From NCBI GenBank assembly GCA_963775695.1, contig CAVZJU010000006.1:62001-126000 (forward strand): 64,000 nt of DNA, read 5' to 3'. A program made the translations under genes and the position numbers. Below the pieces are notes generated by a model, which had not been told where the DNA came from, did not search any database, and was given only the letters and a program-made list of their open reading frames with translations. The stretch comes from DATBLE01 sp963775695. GTDB taxonomy: Bacteria > Actinomycetota > Thermoleophilia > Gaiellales > Gaiellaceae. This document shows, one piece after another, positions 24,667-32,056 of this stretch (positions within the stretch are counted from its first letter, which is position 1; every line of letters begins with the position of its first letter).

Positions 24667-27245
24667 GACCGAAGCAACTCCCCGCCGGGGTCATAGAACG
24701 GCGCGAGCGTCACGGTCGCGGCGTGCAGCTCACCGTTGATCCGGATGTCGATCGTGAATCCCTCTTCGGCCTGATCGGGCTCGACCCAGGCGAGACCGAC
24801 GGTCAGCCCGACGCGCCTACTAATACGCGCGCTGGTGACGCGGCCTGCGATTCGGCCGCCCCGGACAATCTGCGCGCCCTCGAGCGGCAGCACCCCGGAC
24901 GGGAGGGTAAAACCGACCAGCCGCTCGCGCACACCGCGCTCCGCGACGTGCTTGGCAGCCCACTTGCCGACGAAGTCATCCTTCTCATGTTTCAGGATCC
25001 AGGGCATCCCGGCCGAGAGGAGATTCGACTCGGAATCGGTGTCCTGGCCGACGATTACATGCGCTTTCTCCAGGCGCAGAACACGCTGCGGCTCCAGCCC
25101 GAACGGCACAGCGCCGGCGGCAATGAAGGAGTCCCAGACATGCTCGGCGACGCTAGCCGCGACGTGCAGCTCGTAGCCAAGCTCTCCAACAAACCCGATC
25201 CGCAGCGCAAGGCAGGGAACGCCCGCGACCCTGATCTCCCTGGCGTTGAGATAGCCGATGGACTCGCTCGACACGTCACTCTCGGTCAGCTGCGAAAGCG
25301 CCTCGCGCGCATAAGGGCCCGCAAGGTTGATCGCAGCGAGCGCGCCGGTGACGTTGACGATGTCGACGTCATAGCCCCAGACCGCGTTCCACCACTCGAA
25401 CCATTCATACACCCCCTCCGAGCCGGTGGAGGTCGTCGTCACGTAGAAGAGCTCGTTGCCGAGGCGAGCGACCGTCCCGTCGTCCATGATCCGGCCGCCG
25501 TCGGATGTGAGCACGCCGTAGCGGACGCGGCCGACCGCGAGATCGACAAAACGGTTCGGATAGAGATGTTCGAGCAGCACAGGCGCATCGGGGCCTTCCA
25601 CGATGATCTTCCCGAGCGTCGAAACGTCGATCACGGCCAAGTGCTCATGCACCGCGCTCACCTCGGCCGCCGGATCGCCGTAGGAGTACGGACGGCGCCA
25701 CGCGCCCGTCCACATCATCTGACCACCCGCCTCCTCGTGGCGATGGTGCAGCGGCGAGCGCTTCATCGGCTCGTGGTGGCGGCCAGCCAGCAGCCCGAGC
25801 TCGACCGGTTCCCACGGCGGCCTGGCGGTCGTCGTGCCGATTGCCGACTCGGCGGTCCCGGTCTCGCGAGCAATCAGCCGAACCGACGCGAGATGGCAAA
25901 GCTTGCCCTGGCACGGCCCCATGGTGGTCGTCGTGTAGCGCTTTGCAAGCTCGATCGAATCGAAGCCCTCGGCAACGGCGCGCTCGATGTCCTTCACGGT
26001 GACGTCCTCGCACACGCAAACGAAGGACCGCTCGCCGTCACCGCCGAGGCTCGCGTGCGGGATGGCTTGGTCGAACTCTCCCGCCGCTGACCCAACGACC
26101 TCGACCCCGCTGGGCAACGACACCGGCACGAAAATGCCGCGCCCTGGCTCGAATTCCACTCGGCCACCCCCCTGCGAGAGCAGCGAGTACGCAGGCTGCC
26201 TGCCACCGGACATCACGAGCAGATCGCAATCGATCCGCTTCCCATCGAGCTCGACCGACGCGAGGTGGCCACGTCGGCCCCGCGCCCTGAGACTGGGCGT
26301 CTTCGAGCTGCGCAAATCGGCGACAGCAGCGACCTCGACGCCAGCACGCGCCAACTGCTCTGTCACGGCGAGGCCGGGTGCATCTGCGGCAATCACGACT
26401 GCACGCGACCCCGGTCGGATCGTCCAGTCATCGACGAGCCGCCGCACCGCACCGGGAAGCATGACACCGACCAGATCGTTTCCCGGAAAGACGAGCGGCT
26501 GCTCGAGCGCGCCGGTCGCGACGACGATCCGCTCGGCGCGGATGCGGTACAGGACATTGCCGGCGTCCACCGGCACGAGGCCACCCTCGTAGATGCCGAG
26601 CGCGCACGCTGGCGCGATCACTCTGTAGCCGCCGCCGCTGATCCCTTCGTCGGGACCCTTTTCATCGACAAGCACGACGCGCCGCCGGGACGTCGCCGCG
26701 GCCGCAGCGGCCGCGAGCCCAGCCGATCCTCCGCCGATCACGAGCACGTCCACTCGGAGATGCTCGGTGTCGAAGCGGCCCGAGCGACTCTGCTCCTCAT
26801 CGATTCGGCCGAGCCCGGCGATGTTGCGTAGCACCTTTTCGTACAGCGGCCAGAGCCGGCGGGGCCGGATCATCGTGCGGTAATAGAAGCCAACAGGTGT
26901 GAAGGGACCGCCCAAGCGGTCCACGATCGAGAGGAGGTCGCGGTCGAGAGACCCGATCACGTTCTGGCCGCGCACCTCTGCGTCCTCGCGCACCGGTTCG
27001 GTGCACACGCGCACGTTCGGCACGCCGTCGACCGTCATCAAGCAGTTGGGGCATTGGCCTGAACAGCAGAGCAGCCCGCGAGGCCGGTGGTACTTGAAGC
27101 TGCGAGAGTAGACGCGTCGCCCGCTGGCGTACAGGGCTGAGCCGAACGTGTCGCCTGCGAACGCGTCGATGGTGTCGCCCTCGAAGCTGAACGAAACCGG
27201 GGCATCACGGTCGAGACGCTCGTTGGGCTGTGTTGGGAGCCTCAT
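24663..27245 (-). CDS. mgdC: N-methylglutamate dehydrogenase subunit C (SoxA-like)
   Basis: The large subunit, 860 residues, SoxA-like. A 2Fe-2S-ferredoxin-like N-terminal domain has Cys60, 61, 65, 68 and 81 (CSGQCPNC). An NAD/FAD-binding domain follows (GGGSAG at 171-176, ATGALEQPLVFPGND). A four-cysteine BFD-like motif comes next (C410-x-C412 and C445-x4-C450). The rest, from about 480, is a GcvT-type aminomethyltransferase domain that captures the one-carbon unit on tetrahydrofolate (GYLNAREIRVAGVPCLALRI, LRLEKAHVIVGQDTDSESN). Family members are usually about 960-1000 residues; the shortfall lies after VLVDEKGPDEGISGGG (about 190-235), where the insert is short. ATGA overlap with mgdB. Confidence 0.87.
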   Translation of the reverse strand: MRLPTQPNERLDRDAPVSFSFEGDTIDAFAGDTFGSALYASGRRVYSRSFKYHRPRGLLCCSGQCPNCLMTVDGVPNVRVCTEPVREDAEVRGQNVIGSLDRDLLSIVDRLGGPFTPVGFYYRTMIRPRRLWPLYEKVLRNIAGLGRIDEEQSRSGRFDTEHLRVDVLVIGGGSAGLAAAAAAATSRRRVVLVDEKGPDEGISGGGYRVIAPACALGIYEGGLVPVDAGNVLYRIRAERIVVATGALEQPLVFPGNDLVGVMLPGAVRRLVDDWTIRPGSRAVVIAADAPGLAVTEQLARAGVEVAAVADLRSSKTPSLRARGRRGHLASVELDGKRIDCDLLVMSGGRQPAYSLLSQGGGRVEFEPGRGIFVPVSLPSGVEVVGSAAGEFDQAIPHASLGGDGERSFVCVCEDVTVKDIERAVAEGFDSIELAKRYTTTTMGPCQGKLCHLASVRLIARETGTAESAIGTTTARPPWEPVELGLLAGRHHEPMKRSPLHHRHEEAGGQMMWTGAWRRPYSYGDPAAEVSAVHEHLAVIDVSTLGKIIVEGPDAPVLLEHLYPNRFVDLAVGRVRYGVLTSDGGRIMDDGTVARLGNELFYVTTTSTGSEGVYEWFEWWNAVWGYDVDIVNVTGALAAINLAGPYAREALSQLTESDVSSESIGYLNAREIRVAGVPCLALRIGFVGELGYELHVAASVAEHVWDSFIAAGAVPFGLEPQRVLRLEKAHVIVGQDTDSESNLLSAGMPWILKHEKDDFVGKWAAKHVAERGVRERLVGFTLPSGVLPLEGAQIVRGGRIAGRVTSARISRRVGLTVGLAWVEPDQAEEGFTIDIRINGELHAATVTLAPFYDPGGELLRS

Positions 27246-27550
27246 GCGGCGGACGATCCTTGAGCGCCGTCACCGGCCGGCGATCCTCCCGGCCGGGAGG
27301 GCTGAGGAAGCTCGGTACGCAGTACCTCATTCGTCTGCGTGTCACGTTCTGCAAGAAACCAGAGCCCGCACCCCGCGCGGTGATACCACCACTCGCGTTG
27401 CACTCCGGCAACGTTGTCGCGAAAGTAGACGTACTCGGTCAACTGTCGGAGGGTCGGGTTGGAGCCGGGTCGCAGTGTCACCTCGCCCTGGAACCGAAAC
27501 TCGTTCACATCGCGAGGCCCGCAGTTCGGACACGGGACGAGGAAGGACAT
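27242..27550 (-). CDS. mgdB: N-methylglutamate dehydrogenase subunit B (SoxD-like)
   Basis: A 102-residue SoxD/delta-like subunit with a zinc-type knuckle: FLVPCPNCGPRDVNEFRFQG, later YFRDNVAGVQREWWYHRAGC and a downstream GLWF-RDT motif. The Cys-x2-Cys and His-x3-Cys residues match the zinc ligands of sarcosine oxidase delta. ATG 27550 is chosen because it begins exactly at the family N terminus and lies 10 bases after the mgsC stop; the longer frame to 27634 would overlap mgsC. It ends in an extra Pro/Gly/Ser-rich tail of about 25 residues. Confidence 0.85.
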   Translation of the reverse strand: MSFLVPCPNCGPRDVNEFRFQGEVTLRPGSNPTLRQLTEYVYFRDNVAGVQREWWYHRAGCGLWFLAERDTQTNEVLRTELPQPSRPGGSPAGDGAQGSSAA

Positions 27551-27560
27551 GAGGGACGGG

Positions 27561-28901
27561 CTACCCGGTCCCGTCAGCGCCGGGGATCCAGTTCGTGCCG
27601 GCCAGCGGCACCCCGGCCATCGCCGCGGCTTCAACCGTCAGGGCAACGAGATCTTCGCGCTCGAGGTTGTGCAGGTGCGACTTGCCGCACGCGCGCGCGA
27701 GTGTCTGGGCCTCGAGCGTGAGCACGCGCAAATAGTTCGCTACCTTGCGACCGCCCACGACGGGGTCGAACTTTCCGGCAAGCGCTTCGTCCTGCGTTGA
27801 GATGCCTGCGGGGTCGAGACCCGCCTGCCAGTCGTCGTAGTAGCCAGCCGCGCTGCCGATCGCGCGGTACTGCTCGTCGTACTCCGGGCTGTTGTCGCCC
27901 ATTGCGATGAGCGCAGCTGTGCCGATCGATACTGCGTCGGCGCCGAGCGCAAGAGCCTTTGCGACGTCCGCGCCGGTGCGAATGCCGCCCGACACGATCA
28001 GCTGAACCTGCCGATGCATCCCGAGCTCGGTCAGCGCCTCCACCGCGAGTCGCACTGCCGGCAGTGTGGGGATGCCGACGTGCTCGATGAAGACGTCCTG
28101 TGTGGCGGCGGTCCCGCCCTGCATGCCGTCGACGACAATCACGTCGGCGCCCGCCTTCACCGCCAGTTGCACGTCGTAGTACGGGCGCGTCGCGCCGACC
28201 TTCACAAAGACCGGCTTTTTCCAGTCGGTGATCTCGCGCAGCTCGGTGATCTTGATCTCGAGATCGTCGGGTCCTGTCCAGTCGGGGTGCCGAGACGCAC
28301 TGCGCTGGTCGATTCCCTTCGGTAGGGCACGCATCTCCGCAACGCGGTCGGAGATCTTGAAGCCGAGCAGCATCCCACCACCGCCCGGCTTTGCGCCCTG
28401 GCCGACGACGACCTCGATGGCATCTGCGCTGCGCAGATCATCGGGGTTCATCCCGTAGCGCGAGGGGAGCAGCTGGTAGACGAGTGTCTTTGAACTCTGC
28501 CGCTCCTCGGCGGTCATGCCGCCATCGCCCGTTGTCGTCGAGGTGCCGACCTCCGTTGCGGCGCGGCCGAGCGCCTCTTTCGCAGGGGCGGACAGCGCGC
28601 CGAAGCTCATCCCGGCGATCGTGATAGGGATCTTCAGTTCGATTGGCTTTTTCGCAAAGCGCGTGCCGAGTACAACATCGGTGCCGCAGCGCTCTCGGTA
28701 GCCCTCGAGCGGGTAGCGGGAGATGCTGGCGCCGAGGAGCAGAAGGTCATCGAAATGAGGCAGCCTTCGCTTCGCCCCGAAGCCGCGAATGTCGTAGATC
28801 CCCTCCCGCGCGGCGCGCTGGATCTCAGCGATCACGTTTCGGTCGTAGAGATGCGACTCGCGAAGCCCCGGTTGCCATCCCTCCGTCGCTCTCGCGGACA
28901 T
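27561..28901 (-). CDS. mgsC: N-methylglutamate synthase subunit C (FMN-binding GltS-like)
   Basis: A 446-residue protein matching the FMN domain of glutamate synthase. Motifs include ITIAGMSFGALSAPAKEALG, TSTTTGDGGMTAEER, GQGAKPGGGGMLLG, the FMN-phosphate loop QLIVSGGIRTGADVAKALAL and GADAVSIGTAAL. The C terminus has LTLEAQTLARACGKSHLHNL and PLAGTNWIPG, typical of the MgsC/GlxD group. The GltS iron-sulfur Cys triad is not evident after the FMN loop. It adds methylamine, delivered from gamma-glutamylmethylamide, to 2-oxoglutarate to give N-methylglutamate. One-base stop/start overlap (TGATG) with mgsB. Confidence 0.9.
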   Translation of the reverse strand: MSARATEGWQPGLRESHLYDRNVIAEIQRAAREGIYDIRGFGAKRRLPHFDDLLLLGASISRYPLEGYRERCGTDVVLGTRFAKKPIELKIPITIAGMSFGALSAPAKEALGRAATEVGTSTTTGDGGMTAEERQSSKTLVYQLLPSRYGMNPDDLRSADAIEVVVGQGAKPGGGGMLLGFKISDRVAEMRALPKGIDQRSASRHPDWTGPDDLEIKITELREITDWKKPVFVKVGATRPYYDVQLAVKAGADVIVVDGMQGGTAATQDVFIEHVGIPTLPAVRLAVEALTELGMHRQVQLIVSGGIRTGADVAKALALGADAVSIGTAALIAMGDNSPEYDEQYRAIGSAAGYYDDWQAGLDPAGISTQDEALAGKFDPVVGGRKVANYLRVLTLEAQTLARACGKSHLHNLEREDLVALTVEAAAMAGVPLAGTNWIPGADGTG

Positions 28902-29614
28902 CAGTACGCCCCCGCGTTATCGATCTTGAAGTTGTAGAGCTGTCGTGCCGAGCCATAGCGGCGGAACTCGGACGGATCGAGGTCGTCAAAGCCCGCTCCA
29001 GCGAGCAGCCCTTGCAGTTCGGCGACGTGATAGTCGCGAAGCTCCTTCTCGACGCAGTCCGCACCCAGGGCCGCAACGCCACCACGCACGTAGATATGGG
29101 TCTCGTAGATCGAGTCACCGAGACCCTCGCCTGCGTCGCCGCACACCACGAGAGTGCCTCGCTGCGCCATGAACGCGCTCATGTGCCCGATTGAGCCACG
29201 GACGACGATGTCGACTCCTTTCATCGAGATTCCACAGCGCGCGCCCGCGTCTCCGTGGACAACAAGCAGCCCGCCTCTCCCGGTTGCCCCGGCGGCCTGG
29301 CTCGCATTTCCGTCGACGACTACCGTGCCGGACATCATGTTTTCCGCGAGGCCCGTGCCAGCGTTGCCCCGCACGCGCACGGTCGCGCGCTGGTTCATGC
29401 CGGCGCAGTAGTAGCCGACGTGCCCCATGATCTCGACCTCGAAAGGAGCCTCGAGACCGCAAGCCACGGCGTGGGCGCCATTCGGGTTCAGGACTCGCCA
29501 GTGCTGCGGCCCCTGAGCGTCTCCCGAGGCGTCGTGAAGGCGCTGGTTCAGTTGCCGCAGGGAGCTGGTGGCGAGGTCGATCGCCTCGACATGGCTACTC
29601 GTACCAACGGCCAT
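28901..29614 (-). CDS. mgsB: N-methylglutamate synthase subunit B (GXGXG domain)
   Basis: A 237-residue protein consisting of the right-handed beta-helix found at the C terminus of large glutamate synthase. Regular G-x-x-G repeats are seen: VRVRGNAGTGLAENMMSG, VVVDGNASQAAGATGRGG, LVVHGDAGARCGISMKG and VVRGSIGHMSAFMAQRG. The N terminus has LRQLNQRLHDASGD. In MgsABC this subunit links the glutaminase-like and FMN subunits. It starts one base after the mgsA stop, with no gap. Confidence 0.9.
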   Translation of the reverse strand: MAVGTSSHVEAIDLATSSLRQLNQRLHDASGDAQGPQHWRVLNPNGAHAVACGLEAPFEVEIMGHVGYYCAGMNQRATVRVRGNAGTGLAENMMSGTVVVDGNASQAAGATGRGGLLVVHGDAGARCGISMKGVDIVVRGSIGHMSAFMAQRGTLVVCGDAGEGLGDSIYETHIYVRGGVAALGADCVEKELRDYHVAELQGLLAGAGFDDLDPSEFRRYGSARQLYNFKIDNAGAY

Positions 29615-30493
29615 CTAGACGGGCGCCTTGTCCCATGCGTAGACGATGCTCGGCTCGGGTTCCCAGATCTGCGCGTCCGATGCGCCCGGGAGGACTGCAA
29701 TCGCGCGGTATTCGGACGCCATTGCGACCCAATCGTTGGTCTCGGCCAGAATGGCCGGCTTGCATGCGACCGGGTCGCGGAGGACGGCAAAGCCGTCCTC
29801 TGTACCGACGAGGAACGTGTAGAAGCCGTCAAGATCCTCGAGACAGCCCTCTAGGGCTTGCTCGAGCGACGCGCCTTCGCGCAGCCGCCAGGTCAGGTAC
29901 GCGGCGGCAACCTCCGTGTCGTTCTCGGTCTGAAACTCCATTCCCTCCCGCCGGAGGTTCTGGCGCAGGCGGTTGTGGTTCGAGAGCGAGCCGTTGTGCA
30001 CGAGGCACAGGTCTCGGCCGGTCGAGAAGGGGTGCGAGCCTTCCGTCGTGACCCGGCTCTCGGTCGCCATTCTTGTGTGGCCGAGGCCATGCGTACCCTG
30101 GAAGTCCCTGAGCGTGAATGCGTCTGCGAACGCGCGAGGACGGCCGACCTCCTTGTAGATCTCGATCACGCGGCCCGCGCTCATGACGCGCAGATCCGGA
30201 TGGCGCTCCCTGACCCATCTCTCGGCCTCGTCTGCGTCGCCTTCGACAAGCACGACCGCGTGTCGTGCGCGGGTACTGGTCACCTCGAGGCCGAGCGAAC
30301 GCCAGTCGAGCGCGGGGTCGGCCGAGTAGAGCGTCAGCTTGCTCCATCCCGCAGGAGCGGGGTCGCGGTAGACGGCGACGCCGGCGCTGTCCGGCCCGCG
30401 CTCGTCCATCTGCACCAGCATCGCCGAGAGGTACTCGCCAAGCCGTGACTCGAGTTCAGGCGATTTGCAAAACAGCCCGACGATCCCGCACAT
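29615..30493 (-). CDS. mgsA: N-methylglutamate synthase subunit A (class II amidotransferase)
   Basis: A 292-residue class II glutamine amidotransferase (Ntn hydrolase). Cys2 of MCGIVGLFC becomes the N-terminal nucleophile after Met removal. Other motifs are QGTHGLGHTRMATESRV, THPFSTGRDLCLVHNGSLSN-like (here GSHPF and LVHNGSLSNHNRL) and NDTEVAAAYLTW. It cleaves the gamma-amide of gamma-glutamylmethylamide and passes methylamine to MgsC. A good ribosome binding site (GGAGGAGAGG) precedes ATG 30493. A 111-base gap with a perfect hairpin separates it from gmaS, unlike the tight joins downstream. Confidence 0.9.
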   Translation of the reverse strand: MCGIVGLFCKSPELESRLGEYLSAMLVQMDERGPDSAGVAVYRDPAPAGWSKLTLYSADPALDWRSLGLEVTSTRARHAVVLVEGDADEAERWVRERHPDLRVMSAGRVIEIYKEVGRPRAFADAFTLRDFQGTHGLGHTRMATESRVTTEGSHPFSTGRDLCLVHNGSLSNHNRLRQNLRREGMEFQTENDTEVAAAYLTWRLREGASLEQALEGCLEDLDGFYTFLVGTEDGFAVLRDPVACKPAILAETNDWVAMASEYRAIAVLPGASDAQIWEPEPSIVYAWDKAPV

Positions 30494-30577
30494 ACCGCCC
30501 TCTCCTCCGTACCGTTGTAGAAGATTCGCACACAGGGTAGGCCGACCGAGTTGAATATTCGGCCATTCTTGGCGTAC

Positions 30578-30604
30578 CCTCTATGGAGGTTTCCTCCATA
30601 GAGG
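30578..30604 (-). promoter_or_regulatory. Perfect 12-bp hairpin directly after the gmaS stop
   Basis: Bases 30578-30589 pair perfectly with 30593-30604 around a three-base loop. The stem begins at the base after the gmaS stop codon. There is no T-run after it, so it is not a classic intrinsic terminator. It could act as a partial terminator, an RNA-processing or stabilising element setting the gmaS-to-mgs ratio, or an operator. Confidence 0.6.
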
Positions 30605-31969
30605 TCAGAACCGGGTCAGATACTCCTTGATCTCCCAGTCCGTTACCTGCTCGTGGTAGCGGAACCATTCGTCACGCTTCACACGCGCGTAGTAGTCAAC
30701 GTAATCTTCGCCTCGACCACGCCCGAGCGCCTCGCGTACGATGGGATCCTGTTCTAGCTCGCCAATTGCTTCCAGAAGGTTCGCGGGCAACGAGCGCAGA
30801 CCCCTCGCCGACAGCTCGTCGTACGACCTGGCATAGAGGTTCTCCGAGTTCGGGTCACCGGGGTTGAGTCCCTTCTCGATCCCGTCGAGACCCGACGCGA
30901 GCACGGCCGCGGCCGCGAGATAAGGATTCGCCGACCCATCGATGGTGCGGTCTTCGATCCGTCCCGGGGCCGGGATCCGAAGCATCTGCGTCCGGTTGTT
31001 GTAGCCGTACGAAATCCAGACCGGCGACCACGTCGCCCCACTCGTCGTCGAACCCAATTTCAGGCGCTTGTACGAATTCACTGTCGGCGCGGTCACGCCG
31101 CTGTACGCGCGAGCGTGAGCTATCAGACCGCCGACAAAGCGATACGCCACATCCGAGAGCCCCAGGCCACGCGGATCCGCCTCGTCGAGGAAGATATTTT
31201 CTCCGTCGCGCCACAATGACATGTGGAAGTGGCAGCCGCTCCCGGTCAGCTTCGTGAATGGCTTCGGCATGAAGGTCGCGATCATCCCGTGCTGCTCGGC
31301 GAGCGTGTGCAGCATGTACCGGAAGAAGATCGCTCGGTCGCAGCTCGTAAGCGCGTCGGCAAACTGGAAGTTCTGCTCGAATTGGCCGTTCGCGTCCTCG
31401 TGGTCGTTCGCGTAGTTGCCCCAGCCCATCTCGTTGCAGTACCTCGAGACGGTGGTCAACAACTCGTATTGCCGCGTCAGGCCCGCCATGTCGTAGCACG
31501 GCTTCTCAAGAGTGTCGGCTGAGTCAGCGATCTCGATCGAGCCGTCTTCGTTACGGTTGACCAGGAAGTACTCGAGCTCGATCCCGATCTTGAACTCGTA
31601 GCCAAGTTCTGTTGCCCGGGTGAGCTGCCGGCGGAGGATAGTCCTCGGACAGTAGGGCCAGTCCTCGCCCTCGACAGTGATGTCGCATGCAAACCGTGCC
31701 AGGCTCCGCTCCCAAGGGACCAGCGTGAAGCTGTCCAGATCGGGAACGGCGGAAATGTCCGGATCATTCGGCATCTGACCGATCTCCCCCGCAGCGAATC
31801 CGGCGAAGCCGGCACCGTCGTGCACAAGATCTTCGAGCCTCATGGCGGGAACAAGCTTCGCGCTCTGGCGGCCATACAGATCAACAAACTGCGCAAAGAA
31901 GAACTCGACCCCTCGCTCCTCTGCGATCCTCTTGATCTCCTCCAGTCTCCGGTCCCCCGGGACTGTCAT
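30605..31969 (-). CDS. gmaS: Gamma-glutamylmethylamide synthetase
   Basis: A 454-residue glutamine-synthetase-fold enzyme that joins methylamine to glutamate with ATP. Key regions: FKIGIELEYFLV (metal-binding Glu), YANDHEDANGQFEQNFQFAD, LTGSGCHFHMSLW (metal-binding His and loop), TAPTVNSYKRL, and the C-terminal NRTQMLRIP and EDRTIDGSANPYLAAAAVLA. The opening RIAEERGVEFFFAQFVDLYG is typical of GmaS/GlnT-like enzymes. ATG 31969 is chosen over the longer frame because AAGGAGG lies just upstream at good spacing. It precedes mgsABC and mgd genes in the same direction, which gives its identity far better than sequence alone. Confidence 0.87.
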   Translation of the reverse strand: MTVPGDRRLEEIKRIAEERGVEFFFAQFVDLYGRQSAKLVPAMRLEDLVHDGAGFAGFAAGEIGQMPNDPDISAVPDLDSFTLVPWERSLARFACDITVEGEDWPYCPRTILRRQLTRATELGYEFKIGIELEYFLVNRNEDGSIEIADSADTLEKPCYDMAGLTRQYELLTTVSRYCNEMGWGNYANDHEDANGQFEQNFQFADALTSCDRAIFFRYMLHTLAEQHGMIATFMPKPFTKLTGSGCHFHMSLWRDGENIFLDEADPRGLGLSDVAYRFVGGLIAHARAYSGVTAPTVNSYKRLKLGSTTSGATWSPVWISYGYNNRTQMLRIPAPGRIEDRTIDGSANPYLAAAAVLASGLDGIEKGLNPGDPNSENLYARSYDELSARGLRSLPANLLEAIGELEQDPIVREALGRGRGEDYVDYYARVKRDEWFRYHEQVTDWEIKEYLTRF

Positions 31970-32056
31970 GGCGGTCCTCCTTCTGCGGTCGCCGCCCGGT
32001 TCTATCACCCTAGACAGGCCGGCGTGAGAGCCGAATCCTCCACATCTCGCCCCTGC

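Noticed and set aside
22967..27550. Heterotetrameric sarcosine oxidase as the primary call
   Set aside because: The four subunits do resemble SoxBDAG, but the same operon has gmaS and all three mgs genes, so N-methylglutamate dehydrogenase fits better. Sarcosine remains an alternative substrate.
28901..30493. Ordinary glutamate synthase (GltB pieces)
   Set aside because: Glutaminase, GXGXG and FMN parts are on separate genes with no GltD-type small subunit, and they sit beside gmaS; this is the MgsABC layout.
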